From positions 1 to 59,230 of the forward strand of contig JAUIIR010000019.1 in NCBI GenBank assembly GCA_030431485.1: a stretch of DNA of 59,230 bases, given 5' to 3'. Shown here piece by piece: positions 10,316-21,006 of the stretch. Made by a program: the position numbers and the translations under genes. The notes beneath the pieces are model-generated. The model was not told the DNA's origin, made no database searches, and worked only from the letters and a program-made list of their open reading frames with translations. Each line of letters begins with the position of its first letter. Position 1 is the first letter of the stretch. The DNA is from Alphaproteobacteria bacterium (GTDB lineage Bacteria; Pseudomonadota; Alphaproteobacteria; Rhodobacterales; Rhodobacteraceae).

Positions 10316-10343
10316 CCAAGATTCTTCGTACGAAGAATCTTGG
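10316..10343. repeat. 28-bp perfect palindrome with GTAC centre
   Basis: Half-arm CCAAGATTCTTCGT is followed directly by its reverse complement, with no loop. It lies 16 bp after argC. A related 30-bp imperfect palindrome with the same TCGTACGA centre follows the NAD(P)HX repair gene (57031-57060). There is no U-tract, so it is not a standard terminator. Confidence 0.7.
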
Positions 10344-10453
10344 TCGCGCGGGATTAAGAAAAAACCAATGCGGACTGCGGCAAATTGATCTTCTGCAGTT
10401 TGCGCGCGGCACAACTGCGTCTATATTAAACACAGCGCAGTCGGGAGGACAGC

Positions 10454-10909
10454 ATGGCTCTGAAATCGCTCAAGAAACAACGCCGCATTCAGGTGATCGC
10501 GTTGGCGACCGTGGCGCTTATTCTCTCCACAGCGCTCATTGGCTATGGCATGCGCGACGGCATCAACTTTTTCCGTTCGCCCAGTCAAGTGATGGCAGAG
10601 CCGCCCGCTCCGAACGAAGTGTTCCGCATCGGCGGATTGGTTGAGGAAGGGTCAATAACGCGCGGGCAGGGGTCCTCAGTGTCGTTCCGCGTGACCGATG
10701 GCGGAGCCACTGTGCCAGTTGTGTATTCCGGCGTTTTGCCTGACCTCTTTTCCGAGAACGAAGGTATGGTGGGCACAGGTCGCTACATCAACGGTGTTTT
10801 CGAAGCCTCTGAAATCCTTGCCAAACATGATGAAGAATACATGCCCGCCGAGGTGGTGGATGCGTTGAAGGAACAGGGCGTCTACAAAGAACCCGGTGCA
10901 GGCAGCTAA
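10454..10909 (+). CDS. ccmE: Cytochrome c maturation haem chaperone CcmE
   Basis: Periplasmic haem carrier of system I cytochrome c biogenesis, anchored by one N-terminal helix (about residues 13-32). It receives haem from CcmC and passes it to CcmF/CcmH. The haem-attaching histidine is H125 in AKHDEEY, with the usual tyrosine at 129. The 151-aa length is normal. Other ccm genes in this window (ccmF, ccmH) are 15 kb away, so the system is split over at least two loci. Confidence 0.96.
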   Translation: MALKSLKKQRRIQVIALATVALILSTALIGYGMRDGINFFRSPSQVMAEPPAPNEVFRIGGLVEEGSITRGQGSSVSFRVTDGGATVPVVYSGVLPDLFSENEGMVGTGRYINGVFEASEILAKHDEEYMPAEVVDALKEQGVYKEPGAGS

Positions 10910-10948
10910 GCGCGTTCTAGCTTCTTCTTGTCTCTTTGCTTGAAACAA

Positions 10949-10974
10949 GCCGGGCGCGCCGCGTCCGGCCTTTT
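10949..10974 (+). terminator. Intrinsic terminator after ccmE
   Basis: GCCGGGCGC (949-957) pairs with GCGTCCGGC (961-969) around a 3-nt loop, with one G-T pair, and is followed by CTTTT. It lies between the convergent ccmE and eno and may serve both. Confidence 0.75.
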
Positions 10975-11003
10975 GGGCTTTTCAGAGTAAGCTTCGAAAC
11001 GGA

Positions 11004-12364
<1,361 letters not shown>

Positions 12365-12371
12365 GGGTGGA

Positions 12372-13253
12372 TTATTCCTGCCCACGATGCTGTTCCAAGG
12401 CCAGTTTCCTTTCGCGGTATAGTGCATAAAGCCCCGCGCTCAGGATGATGGCGGCGCCAAGCAGGGTCAGACCGTCAGGGCGTTCGCCAAAGATGAGGAT
12501 GCCGAGGCTCATGGTAAAGATCAGACGCGTGTAGCGGAATGGCGAAACAATTGCGGCGGGCGCCATGCGCATGGCCTGTGTTACGGCGTAATAGCCCAAC
12601 GCGGTGACGACGATGCCGGCCCCCGTATGCCATGCTGTGATGAGCGTGACGTCGGTCGGAACTTCGGCAAGGAGGAGCAAACCAACGCCGATGGGGATGG
12701 TTGCGGCAAAGCCCCAGGTTGCCAACGAAATTGACGGGATATGCGTGGGAGAAAGCCGCGTGATGAGGTCGCGAAGCCCCAGACCACAGACCCCCATCAC
12801 GGCAAAAAGGGCGGCGGGTTCAAATCCTTCGGTGCCCGGTTTGATCACAAGCAGCATGCCGACGATCCCGGCTAAAATCGCCAACCAACGGCGCAAGCCC
12901 ACGGGCTCTTTCAGAAAGACCGCGGCGCCCAGGGTGACGACCAAAGGCGCCATTTGCATGATTGCCGCAAACAGCGACAGCGGGATCACTCCGATGGATA
13001 GCACCAGCCCCAGCCCGCCCATGATCTCAAGCCCGCTGCGGGCCAGCACCCACGGGTGCAGTGCATCGCGGCTGAGCAGATTTGCGCCCTGCCATTTTGC
13101 AATCAACATGAAGCAGAGCGTGCCGCCGACACTGAGCCCGAACATCACATATCCGGGAGACAAAACCTGCGAAGACAGTTTGATGAATACGTCGCTGAGC
13201 GCGAGAAGCGCCATTGCAAGGATCATCAATAGAATGGCGCGCATGATTTGCAT
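12372..13253 (-). CDS. EamA/DMT-family permease
   Basis: Inner-membrane transporter of the drug/metabolite superfamily, 293 aa with about ten hydrophobic segments arranged as two EamA repeats; the first helix is MQIMRAILLMILAMALLALS. The second repeat has the usual glycine and proline spacing, ending LTLLGAAIILSAGLYALYRER. The substrate cannot be predicted. The ATG at 13251-13253 or a second one at 13242-13244 could be the start, as neither has a clear ribosome-binding site. It follows the fur-type gene by 54 bp, which includes a small hairpin (13267-13286). Confidence 0.85.
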   Translation of the reverse strand: MQIMRAILLMILAMALLALSDVFIKLSSQVLSPGYVMFGLSVGGTLCFMLIAKWQGANLLSRDALHPWVLARSGLEIMGGLGLVLSIGVIPLSLFAAIMQMAPLVVTLGAAVFLKEPVGLRRWLAILAGIVGMLLVIKPGTEGFEPAALFAVMGVCGLGLRDLITRLSPTHIPSISLATWGFAATIPIGVGLLLLAEVPTDVTLITAWHTGAGIVVTALGYYAVTQAMRMAPAAIVSPFRYTRLIFTMSLGILIFGERPDGLTLLGAAIILSAGLYALYRERKLALEQHRGQE

Positions 13254-13307
13254 GACGATCAGCTACGCCTCTTTTTCAGAAGAGGCCAGAGCCGGGTGTC
13301 GAGTGGA

Positions 13308-13718
13308 TCACTTCTTGATCGGCACGCCATAGAGTTCGAGCTTGTGGCCTTTCAGCGAGTAGCCGAGCTTCGCAGCGATCTTTTCCTGCAGCGCTTCGAT
13401 CTCGGGATCGACAAATTCGATCACCTTGCCGGTGTGCAGGTCGATCAGATGATCATGGTGTTCGCGTTCGGCATCTTCATAGCGGGCGCGGCCGTCCCCG
13501 AAATCCACCTTCTCCAGAATCCCGGCTTCTTCGAATAATTTTACCGTTCGGTAAACCGTTGCAATCGAGATATTCGGGTCGCGTCCTGAGGCCCGGGCAT
13601 AGAGCTCTTCGACGTCCGGGTGATCGGTTGCGTCTTCCAGAACCTGCGCAATTGTGCGCCGTTGTTCTGTCAGGCGCAGGCCCTGCGCTTCGCAGCGTGT
13701 AAGGATGGTTTCGGTCAT
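13308..13718 (-). CDS. fur: Fur/Mur-family metalloregulator (internal start of the fused frame)
   Basis: A 136-aa metal-responsive repressor of iron or manganese genes. The N-terminal winged helix has TEQRRTIAQVL and the recognition region ISIATVYRTVKLFEEAG. The C-terminal dimerisation part has the metal-binding HHDHLID (residues 87-93) and the FVDPEIEALQ that follows it in Fur/Mur proteins. The ATG at 13716-13718 has GAGG about 9 nt upstream, inside the permease reading frame. In alphaproteobacteria this branch often acts as the manganese regulator Mur, so the metal is uncertain. It lacks the haem-regulatory features expected of Irr. Confidence 0.88.
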   Translation of the reverse strand: MTETILTRCEAQGLRLTEQRRTIAQVLEDATDHPDVEELYARASGRDPNISIATVYRTVKLFEEAGILEKVDFGDGRARYEDAEREHHDHLIDLHTGKVIEFVDPEIEALQEKIAAKLGYSLKGHKLELYGVPIKK

Positions 13719-14639
13719 CGCCGGGCCTCGTGTCTTTGTGCGCTCAGGTTTATCGAACTGAGTGTGCCTTTGCCAGAATGCGCACCCGGTTTTTTGTGCT
13801 CTGCGCCGCAGGTGCCAAAGATAAGCTGCCAATGCTGCGACAACAATGGTGCCTCCGATCAGCATGGTTGCAGATGGCGTCTCGCCGATCACCAACCACA
13901 CCCAGAGCGGGCCGAGCACTGTTTCCAGCAACAACACAAGACTTACGTTAACCGAGGCGGTATGCCGTGAGGCTTCCGACATCAGGTAGAACGAGACGGG
14001 AAGGACAAAAAAGCTGGCAAGAGCAATGGCCCAGGTGGTGCCGGATGCCATGTCCTGAGGCGTGGTGAGTGCGAAGGCCGACAGCCCGGCGAGAAAGGCT
14101 CCGCTGCCAACAGCGGTCAGCAGCGGCATCTCGGGGTTGTGACGCAGAAGCGTAAAGCTCAAAGCCAGGCTCAGCGCCACGCCAAGTCCGCAGGCCACCC
14201 CGATCAGAGCGGTGGCGGTCATGGCGATGTCACCTTTGCCGGTCATTGCGAGCGCAATACCCAGTGTGACGACTGCGATGGTGATCCAAGTCGCCGGTCG
14301 CGTGGGTTGGCCGTACAGAACGCGTGACAGGATCGCAGCCCAAATCGGCACCGTGGCAACCGCGATCAGCACGAGCGCAACGGGCGCCAGCGAGATTGCG
14401 GGCGCAAAGAGCGATGCGTTGGCCCATTGCGCCAGTATTAGGGCGATGCCAACGGTAGAGATCAGGCGCGGGAACAACCGCAATTGCCCGGTCAGCGCCG
14501 CCGCACCGAGAAACAGTGCCCCCATTGCAAGGCCCCGCCACGCCACCAGCGGGGCTGCCTCAAGGCCGGACAGACGGATCAGGAGCGCGTCCGGTGTCAG
14601 GATCAGGACACCGAGACAGGCCAGCAAAATGCCTTTCAT
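13308..14639 (-). CDS. Continuous reading frame joining an EamA permease to a Fur-type regulator
   Basis: One frame of 443 codons has no stop between two normally separate proteins. Residues 1 to about 277 form a DMT/EamA permease with about ten membrane segments, beginning MKGILLACLGVLILTPDALL and ending near YLWHLRRRAQK. A basic, non-conserved linker of about 30 residues follows. Residues 308-443 form a complete Fur-family protein. The linker looks like translated spacer, and the Fur part has its own ATG and Shine-Dalgarno. The likely reading is a permease gene that has lost its stop codon, with Fur still made separately. A true membrane-tethered fusion or a sequencing error cannot be excluded. 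Confidence 0.7.
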   Translation of the reverse strand: MKGILLACLGVLILTPDALLIRLSGLEAAPLVAWRGLAMGALFLGAAALTGQLRLFPRLISTVGIALILAQWANASLFAPAISLAPVALVLIAVATVPIWAAILSRVLYGQPTRPATWITIAVVTLGIALAMTGKGDIAMTATALIGVACGLGVALSLALSFTLLRHNPEMPLLTAVGSGAFLAGLSAFALTTPQDMASGTTWAIALASFFVLPVSFYLMSEASRHTASVNVSLVLLLETVLGPLWVWLVIGETPSATMLIGGTIVVAALAAYLWHLRRRAQKTGCAFWQRHTQFDKPERTKTRGPAMTETILTRCEAQGLRLTEQRRTIAQVLEDATDHPDVEELYARASGRDPNISIATVYRTVKLFEEAGILEKVDFGDGRARYEDAEREHHDHLIDLHTGKVIEFVDPEIEALQEKIAAKLGYSLKGHKLELYGVPIKK

Positions 14640-14654
14640 AGAGGTATGTCGGGA

Positions 14655-15440
14655 TCAGCTATAAAGCGGCTGAACCCCCATCTGCATATGCAGCGCGTTC
14701 ACGGTTGGCTGGTCCAGCTCCATCGCGCGGGCCAGCGCGTCAAGATACTGCGCTTCGGGTTGTGTATCGAGCCTGATGGCCATCAGGGACGCTGAATAGA
14801 CCTGCGTGCGCAGCGGGGCGGGGGTGTCAGCGGCAAGCGCTTCGACATCTACAGGCGCTGCCAGTTGTTCCTGCACAAACGCGATATCGTCGGCGTCCGC
14901 ATCGTCCCCCACAGTGTCAAGAATCTTGGCGCGTTCTGCTTCGTCGATGCCGCCGTCGCATTTTGCAGCCTGAATCATCGCGCGCAGCATGAGCGCTGCA
15001 GTTTCCTCGGCCTGCGGCGCTGCCGCTCCGGATTTGGCAAACTGGTCGAGCATGCCGCCCATGTTCTTACCGCCAGCAGCGGCCATGCCCCCCGCGGCAC
15101 CCAATAAACCGGCCAAGCCGGCACCACCTGTGCCGCCAAGCTGAGAGAGCAATCCACCCTTGTCGCCGTCCGTCTGGGCGCCAGCGGCGCCTCCCATCAT
15201 CGACGACAGATCAAATCCGCCGGACTGAAGTTTCTCCATCATTCCGGCAAGTGGGTTGGCACCGCCTGCGCCACCCATCATCTGACCCATCTGGGCTTGG
15301 ATCTGGGCCAACGGATTGTCTCCGGGCACTTGAGCCCCACCCATCAGACCGCTAAGGCCCTTGCCGCCGGACAGATGGTCAACTCCGCGTGCAGCGGCAT
15401 ATCCGATCGCGACTTTTGCCAGTGTTCCCATGAGACTCAT
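14655..15440 (-). CDS. DUF533 / TerB-like protein
   Basis: A 261-aa protein. Residues 1-130 are very rich in Gly, Met and Ala (GGGKNMGGML-type segments with possible weak membrane affinity). Residues about 140-261 form the all-helical DUF533/TerB-like domain, with ALMLRAMIQAAKCDGGIDEAER, an acidic metal-binding-like motif. The cellular role is unknown. Only 15 bp separate its stop from the permease-Fur frame on the same strand, so it heads that transcript. It diverges from another EamA permease over about 150 bp. Confidence 0.8.
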   Translation of the reverse strand: MSLMGTLAKVAIGYAAARGVDHLSGGKGLSGLMGGAQVPGDNPLAQIQAQMGQMMGGAGGANPLAGMMEKLQSGGFDLSSMMGGAAGAQTDGDKGGLLSQLGGTGGAGLAGLLGAAGGMAAAGGKNMGGMLDQFAKSGAAAPQAEETAALMLRAMIQAAKCDGGIDEAERAKILDTVGDDADADDIAFVQEQLAAPVDVEALAADTPAPLRTQVYSASLMAIRLDTQPEAQYLDALARAMELDQPTVNALHMQMGVQPLYS

Positions 15441-15596
15441 AATTCCAACTCCCGAAATTCAGGTTTCCCTTGCTGGTTACACGATGCCCGATTCGCGTCA
15501 GAGATGTGAAAAAACCTTTACGGCGCGCGGATTTGCCGATGTGCAAGCCAATGGTTTCTGCTTGACCCTGCCCACACTTGGGTGTCCCTGACGCAA

Positions 15597-16490
15597 ATGG
15601 ACCGTAAAGACGCAATAGATCTGGCTGGGGCAACGGGGCTTGTGGTTTTCGCCACGGTGCTCGCGTTCAATCAAGTGGTCATCAAGGTGACCAATGCGGG
15701 CTTTGGACCGGTTTTCGCCGCAGGGTTGCGGTCGGCTCTGGCCCTTGGCGTTTTGGGTCTTTGGTTGGTGGTCCGCCGCAAGAAAGTAACAGGGATCCGT
15801 CAGACCATTTGGCCCGGTCTCCTTCTCGGCGGGCTGTTTACTGTCGAATTCATTTTCCTGTTTATCGCGCTCGACCTTACAACAGTGTCTCGCGTGTCGA
15901 TTCTGTTTTACTCTATGCCGATCTGGCTGGCGGTGATCGCGCATTTTACGCTGCCTGGAGAAACCCTGTCGTGGCGCCGGACGGTTGGGTTGGCGCTAGC
16001 GATGGTTGGTGTGATCTGGACATTGTTTGACCCTCAGTCGCGTCAGGCCGGGAGCCTTCTGGGCGATGTGCTGGCCTTGCTGTCTGCCTTTGCTTGGGCC
16101 GGAATTGCGCTGACGGTGAGACTGACGCGGGTTTCCGAGCTGGTCCCCGAGGGACAATTGTTCTGGCAGCTTTCGGTCTCGACCGTGGGCCTGCTGGTGG
16201 TTGCACCGCTTTTCGGAGACCTTTTGCGAGAACCGATCGCGCTTCATATCGCGGGGCTTGGCTTTCAGGCGGTGTTTGTGGCGAGCCTTGGCTTTTTATT
16301 CTGGCTTCGTCTGATGACCATTTATCCGGCCTCGGATATCGCGGCCTTCAGTTTCCTGTCGCCGGTTCTGGCGGTGGGCATGGGCTGGCTCTTGCTGGAT
16401 GATCCGGTGGGGCCGGGATTTCTTGGCGCAATGTGGCTGGTGGCGGTCGGGATTGTTTTGATCAACCGTCGCCGCAAACCCGCGTCCTAA
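15597..16490 (+). CDS. EamA/DMT-family permease
   Basis: Third DMT-type permease within 4.2 kb. The 297-aa chain has ten predicted helices in two EamA repeats (first helix around [20 protein letters not shown], last around [17 protein letters not shown]). The start is either ATG 15597 or GTG 15582; neither has a clear ribosome-binding site, and the ATG is preferred because MDRKDAIDL leads straight into the first helix. The stop overlaps the stop of selO on the other strand. The substrate is unknown. Confidence 0.82.
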   Translation: MDRKDAIDLAGATGLVVFATVLAFNQVVIKVTNAGFGPVFAAGLRSALALGVLGLWLVVRRKKVTGIRQTIWPGLLLGGLFTVEFIFLFIALDLTTVSRVSILFYSMPIWLAVIAHFTLPGETLSWRRTVGLALAMVGVIWTLFDPQSRQAGSLLGDVLALLSAFAWAGIALTVRLTRVSELVPEGQLFWQLSVSTVGLLVVAPLFGDLLREPIALHIAGLGFQAVFVASLGFLFWLRLMTIYPASDIAAFSFLSPVLAVGMGWLLLDDPVGPGFLGAMWLVAVGIVLINRRRKPAS

Positions 16491-17905
16491 GTCCCGCAGA
16501 AAGTCGCCTGCACAACTTCGTCCGGGGCGGGCGGGTTGCGCAGATCTGCAAATTCAGGATGTGAATCATACGGTTTTGCATAGGCTGACATCAGTCGTGT
16601 GAACGGGCGGTCATCACCCGCAACCGCTGCATCAATCATCGCTTCAATCCGGTGATTGCGCGGAATAAGCACTGGATTTGCCGCACTCATCCGGCTGTGT
16701 GGGTCGTCTTCATCGTGGAGCCGTGCGCGCCACAGGTCGGACCACTGGTCAAAGCCCGTTGGGTCAGCAAATTGATCCCGCGCTGTTCCGTCAACCAACC
16801 CACGGAATGTGTTGGTGAAATCGGTTTCGGATGCTTCCATAAGGTTCAGGAGATCCGCAATCAATTTCGCGTCCTCCGCTTTGGGATCAGCCAAACCGAT
16901 CTTGGCCCCAAACCTTTTCAGCCATTCGGCGCGGATCATCTCTGGCATTGTGTGGATTAGCGCGGTGAAGGGTTCAACCGATGCTTCGGGGTCGGGCATC
17001 AGGGACAGCAGGGCAGTCGCCAATTGCGCCATGTTCCAGACGATGATGTCGGCCTGAGCGGCGTAGCTGTAGCGTCCGAACCGGTCGATCGACGAATATA
17101 CAGTTTCCGGATGGTAGCTGTCCATAAAGGCACAGGGGCCGTAATCAATCGTCTCGCCCGAGATACTGCAATTGTCGGTGTTCATGACACCGTGAATGAA
17201 ACCGAGACTGAGCCACTGTGCGACCAGCGCCGCCTGACGACGCATCACGGCAGTCAGAAATGATGCCGGATCGTCTGCGTCCGGGTAGTGGCGGGCAGCG
17301 GCATAGTCGAACAGGGTTTGCAAAGCCTTGGTGTCACCGCGGGCGGCAAACACCTGAAACGTACCGACGCGCAAATGACTTTGCGCCACGCGCGTCAGAA
17401 CCGCGCCGGGCAGAGGGCGTTCGCGCACGACAACTTCGCCGGTCCGGACCGCAGCCAACGCGCGTGTGCTTGGCACGCCAAGCGCATGCATCGCTTCGCT
17501 GACCACATATTCGCGCAGCACCGGGCCCAACCAAGCGCGCCCGTCGCCCATACGTGAAAACGGCGTGCGGCCTGAACCCTTGAGCTGGATATCGCGTCGA
17601 AGGCCATCGGTGCCAATCGTTTCCCCCAACAGCACAGCGCGTCCGTCGCCCAGTTGCGGGTTATATTGTCCAAACTGATGCCCAGCGTAGAGCTGCGCCA
17701 AAGGCGTCGCACCTTCGGGGATCGCATTGCCTGCAAAGAGTGCAGCCAGGTCTGGGTCATCCAGGCCGTCGATCCCAAGATCCCGCGCAAGCTCTTCGTT
17801 GATGGCAATCAGCGAGGGGGCTTTGACAGGCTCTGGATTGACACGCGCGTAGAAGGTCTCGGGCAGGGTGGCGTAGCTGTTGTCGAAGGGAATGTGCAAG
17901 GTCAT
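16487..17905 (-). CDS. selO: Protein adenylyltransferase SelO (YdiU family)
   Basis: Pseudokinase that transfers AMP from ATP to Ser, Thr or Tyr of proteins, linked in other bacteria to redox stress. The 472-aa protein starts [19 protein letters not shown]. It has the family's [21 protein letters not shown], the phosphate-binding [17 protein letters not shown] and the metal-binding HGVMNTDN region. The ATG at 17903-17905 is chosen, and the frame runs 48 codons further upstream without family similarity. It lies 46 bp downstream of a GNAT gene on the same strand and may share its transcript. Confidence 0.93.
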   Translation of the reverse strand: MTLHIPFDNSYATLPETFYARVNPEPVKAPSLIAINEELARDLGIDGLDDPDLAALFAGNAIPEGATPLAQLYAGHQFGQYNPQLGDGRAVLLGETIGTDGLRRDIQLKGSGRTPFSRMGDGRAWLGPVLREYVVSEAMHALGVPSTRALAAVRTGEVVVRERPLPGAVLTRVAQSHLRVGTFQVFAARGDTKALQTLFDYAAARHYPDADDPASFLTAVMRRQAALVAQWLSLGFIHGVMNTDNCSISGETIDYGPCAFMDSYHPETVYSSIDRFGRYSYAAQADIIVWNMAQLATALLSLMPDPEASVEPFTALIHTMPEMIRAEWLKRFGAKIGLADPKAEDAKLIADLLNLMEASETDFTNTFRGLVDGTARDQFADPTGFDQWSDLWRARLHDEDDPHSRMSAANPVLIPRNHRIEAMIDAAVAGDDRPFTRLMSAYAKPYDSHPEFADLRNPPAPDEVVQATFCGT

Positions 17906-17951
17906 GCGGTGGATATAGGCTTTCGAAGCCTGGCTCACCAGTCCCAGAACT

Positions 17952-18398
17952 TCAAAGCTCGCGGGACATGTAGGCGTAGCCTTCGCGGGTTTCGAACTTG
18001 CAGCGCTGGTAGAAATTCTTAAGCGTTTCGTTTCCCTGATCCGCCTCAAGATGCAGCGCCTTTACGCCGCCATCCTTCAGTGCCTTGGCAAGGCCATTGA
18101 GCGCTTCGGATCCCATGCCGCGTTTGCGCACGGCGCTGCGGACGAACAACTCGTCAACAATGGCATCCATGCCGCCATATTCAACCGACCACCCGAAAGA
18201 CACAACGACATAGCCCACCGGTGCGCGCCGTGGTCCAATCAGCCAGATCGCTCCGTGCGGAACCCCTTCAAGCAACGGCAACACAGCGTCGTGCTGGTGT
18301 TCCGGTGAGGTCGCAAAGCCCTGATGCTCGTGAAATGCTGCGACAAGTGGCAGAAGTTTCGGCAGGTCCTCGGGCGAGGCCAGATGCAACGACCTCAT
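17952..18398 (-). CDS. GNAT-family N-acetyltransferase
   Basis: A 148-aa single-domain acetyltransferase that should use acetyl-CoA. The acetyl-CoA binding motif is [11 protein letters not shown] (R-x2-G-x-G type) after the strand DELFVRSAV, and the C-terminal [19 protein letters not shown] is the usual closing strand. The acceptor is unknown. Its ATG overlaps the nucleoside hydrolase stop as ATGA, so the two are translationally coupled. Confidence 0.85.
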   Translation of the reverse strand: MRSLHLASPEDLPKLLPLVAAFHEHQGFATSPEHQHDAVLPLLEGVPHGAIWLIGPRRAPVGYVVVSFGWSVEYGGMDAIVDELFVRSAVRKRGMGSEALNGLAKALKDGGVKALHLEADQGNETLKNFYQRCKFETREGYAYMSREL

Positions 18399-19336
18399 AG
18401 CCGAGCCAAACGCTCGGTGAGCAGGGAGAAGAAGCCATCGGCATTGATGTCACCCATGAAGGTCGCATTGGGTGCACGATCGGTCACGCCCCACCAATCG
18501 GCCACGGTCATTCCCAATGTCAGGTCGGAGCCTGTTTCAATCTCGACATTGATGTGGCGGCCGGTAAAAAGTTCGGGCTGGATCAGATAGGCGGTGACAC
18601 AGGGGTCGTGCAGCGGCGCGCCAGCACTGCCATATTTTTCTTTGTCGAAACGTTCGAAGAAATCGGTCATTTCGGCCACGGCAACGCCAACCGGAGAGCC
18701 AAGCGCGCGGAAGGCATTATTCCGCTCGGCGGTCACCAGTGCCTTGTGCGTCACATCAAGCGGCATGACGGTGATCGGTGCGCCGCAAGCAAAGACAACT
18801 TTGGCGGCTTCGGGATCCACATAGATGTTGAACTCGGCGGCAGGTGTGATGTTGCCCACTTCAAAATACGCACCGCCCATTAGTACGATTTCCTGAATCC
18901 GCCCGGCAATATCGGGCGCGCGCTGCAAGGCTGTTGCGATATTTGTCAGCGGACCAAGCGGGCAGAGCGTAATGGTGCCTTCCGGTTCTGAACGCAGGGT
19001 CTCGACAATGAAATCGACTGCGTGCTGGTCCTGAAGCGCCATGCTCGGGTCGGGAAGGCTTGGGCCATCAAGACCGGTTTTGCCATGCACATGCTCAGCC
19101 GTGACCAGCTTTCGCGCGATGGGCGCGTCACAGCCGGAGAAGACTTTGGTCTCGGGTTTGCCTGCCAGTTCGCATACGATACGTGCGTTTTTCTGGGTCA
19201 GCGGCAACGGAACGTTGCCAGCGACAGCCGTGATGCCCAACACATCAAGGTCATCCGGTGACGCCAGTGCCAGCAGGATCGCAACGGCATCATCCTGTCC
19301 CGGATCGGTATCTATAATGATTTTGCGGGGTGCCAT
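18395..19336 (-). CDS. Inosine-uridine preferring nucleoside hydrolase
   Basis: Cleaves the N-glycosidic bond of ribonucleosides to free base and ribose, in salvage. The calcium-binding signature DTDPGQDDA is at residues 9-17 of the 313-aa protein, VLMGGAYFEVGNITPAAEFN is in the middle, and the late metal-binding aspartate is in LHDPCVTAYL. The ATG at 19334-19336 has GGAG 6 nt upstream, and an upstream extension of the frame is rejected. The start is about 215 bp from zwf on the opposite strand. It precedes the GNAT gene with an ATGA overlap. Confidence 0.93.
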   Translation of the reverse strand: MAPRKIIIDTDPGQDDAVAILLALASPDDLDVLGITAVAGNVPLPLTQKNARIVCELAGKPETKVFSGCDAPIARKLVTAEHVHGKTGLDGPSLPDPSMALQDQHAVDFIVETLRSEPEGTITLCPLGPLTNIATALQRAPDIAGRIQEIVLMGGAYFEVGNITPAAEFNIYVDPEAAKVVFACGAPITVMPLDVTHKALVTAERNNAFRALGSPVGVAVAEMTDFFERFDKEKYGSAGAPLHDPCVTAYLIQPELFTGRHINVEIETGSDLTLGMTVADWWGVTDRAPNATFMGDINADGFFSLLTERLARL

Positions 19337-19502
19337 AAGAGACTCCTTGGTTGGCGCGGTGGTGACATGTGGACCCCGCAGGATCAAGCGTATTGATCGC
19401 GTCTGGCGGGGCTTTGCCAGTTCTTTTGGCAAGCCGATTGCAGTGGGTTCTATGCCTGCTACACTGTGAACATTCGGAGCGAAATGAGTTTACATCCGGC
19501 TC

Positions 19503-19514
19503 GTTAGCGCTAAC
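19503..19514. promoter_or_regulatory. Perfect palindrome upstream of zwf, LacI-type operator candidate
   Basis: GTTAGCGCTAAC is a 12-bp perfect palindrome 37 bp before the zwf ATG. The central CG and AT-flanked half-sites are those of LacI-family operators, which often control sugar catabolism in alphaproteobacteria. A one-mismatch copy lies upstream of eno. Confidence 0.6.
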
Positions 19515-19551
19515 AAGGCGCTGAGCGAAGCAGAATCGGAAGGATCGCGCC

Positions 19552-21006
19552 ATGGTATCCCGCGTTATTCCCGTCGACCCCTTTGATCTGGTCATCTTTG
19601 GCGGAACAGGAGATCTTGCGCGCCGCAAGATCTTGCCAGGCCTGTTCCGGCGGTTCTGCGCCGGTCAGATGCCCGAGGGCTCTCAGATCATCGGCGCAGC
19701 TCGGTCCGAGTTGGATGATGCCGGCTATCGCGACATGGTGGCTGATGCGATAGCAGAGTTTGGTGGCCAGCAGGCGTGCGAGGCCGGAACTCTGGATGCG
19801 TTTCTCAGTTCCGTGCATTTCGTGACAACCGATGCCAAGGGTGATGGCGGCTGGGTCGAATTGAACAGCAAGATGCGCGACGACAAGGTCCGAGCATTTT
19901 ATTTTTCCGTCGGCCCATCCCTGTTTGGCGATCTTGCGGAACGGCTGCACCGCTTCGGGCTTGCTACGCCGGACAGTCGGATTGTTGTGGAGAAACCGTT
20001 TGGCCACGATCTCGAATCCGCCAAGGCGTTGAATGCGACTCTGGCTCAGCATTTCGACGAGACGCAGATTTACCGGATCGACCACTACTTGGGCAAAGAG
20101 ACTGTCCAGAACCTGATGGCCGTGCGGTTTGGCAACATGCTCTTTGAGCCACTTTGGAATGCGCAATACGTGGATCACATTCAGATCACGGTTGCCGAAA
20201 CGGTCGGTGTCGGTGGGCGTGGGGGCTATTACGACAAGTCCGGTGCGATGCGGGACATGGTGCAAAACCACCTCATGCAGCTTTTGTGCCTCATTGCGAT
20301 GGAGCCGCCTGCCAAATTCGAACCCGACGCGGTGCGGGATGAAAAGCTCAAAGTGATACGTGCGCTTGAACCAGTGGATTGGCACCATATCGTGCGCGGA
20401 CAGTACGGCGCTGACGATGACGGCCCCGGGTATCGCGACGATGTCGAAGATCCTAAATCGCGGACAGAAAGCTTTATCGCCATGAAGTGCCACATCTCAA
20501 ACTGGCGCTGGGCGGGAACACCGTTTTATCTACGCACTGGCAAGCGGCTGAAGGCGCGGGCCTCAGAGATTGCAGTTGTCTTTAAAGACGCCCCGCATTC
20601 GATTTTTGGCGCGGATGCAGGGCGGCACCGCAATGTGCTGGCAATCCGGTTGCAGCCGAATGAAGGCATGACGTTGGATGTCACGATCAAAGAACCAGGC
20701 CCAGGGGGAATGCGTCTGCTGGACGTGCCGCTTGACATGAGCTTTGCCGATGCGTTGGGCCCGGATGCAGAGGAAGCGCCTGACGCGTATGAGCGGTTGA
20801 TCATGGATGTGATCCGAGGCAACCAAACCCTGTTCATGCGCGGAGACGAGGTCGAGGCCGCGTGGGCTTGGACCGATCCCTTGATCGAAGGATGGCAAGC
20901 GCGCAACGATGTGCCCAAGACGTATGATCCCGGAAGCTCTGGCCCGGAGGATGCGTTGATGTTGATGCATAGGGACGGGCGCAAATGGCGCGAGGTAAAG
21001 GCATGA
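19552..21006 (+). CDS. zwf: Glucose-6-phosphate 1-dehydrogenase
   Basis: Oxidises glucose 6-phosphate to 6-phosphogluconolactone with NAD(P)+, feeding the Entner-Doudoroff and pentose phosphate routes. The 484-aa protein has the coenzyme motif FGGTGDLARRK (residues 16-26) and the substrate-binding RIDHYLGKE (residues 175-183) with its catalytic histidine. It heads a zwf-pgl-pgi operon in which the zwf stop and pgl start overlap as ATGA. A LacI-type palindrome lies just upstream of the start. Confidence 0.97.
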   Translation: MVSRVIPVDPFDLVIFGGTGDLARRKILPGLFRRFCAGQMPEGSQIIGAARSELDDAGYRDMVADAIAEFGGQQACEAGTLDAFLSSVHFVTTDAKGDGGWVELNSKMRDDKVRAFYFSVGPSLFGDLAERLHRFGLATPDSRIVVEKPFGHDLESAKALNATLAQHFDETQIYRIDHYLGKETVQNLMAVRFGNMLFEPLWNAQYVDHIQITVAETVGVGGRGGYYDKSGAMRDMVQNHLMQLLCLIAMEPPAKFEPDAVRDEKLKVIRALEPVDWHHIVRGQYGADDDGPGYRDDVEDPKSRTESFIAMKCHISNWRWAGTPFYLRTGKRLKARASEIAVVFKDAPHSIFGADAGRHRNVLAIRLQPNEGMTLDVTIKEPGPGGMRLLDVPLDMSFADALGPDAEEAPDAYERLIMDVIRGNQTLFMRGDEVEAAWAWTDPLIEGWQARNDVPKTYDPGSSGPEDALMLMHRDGRKWREVKA

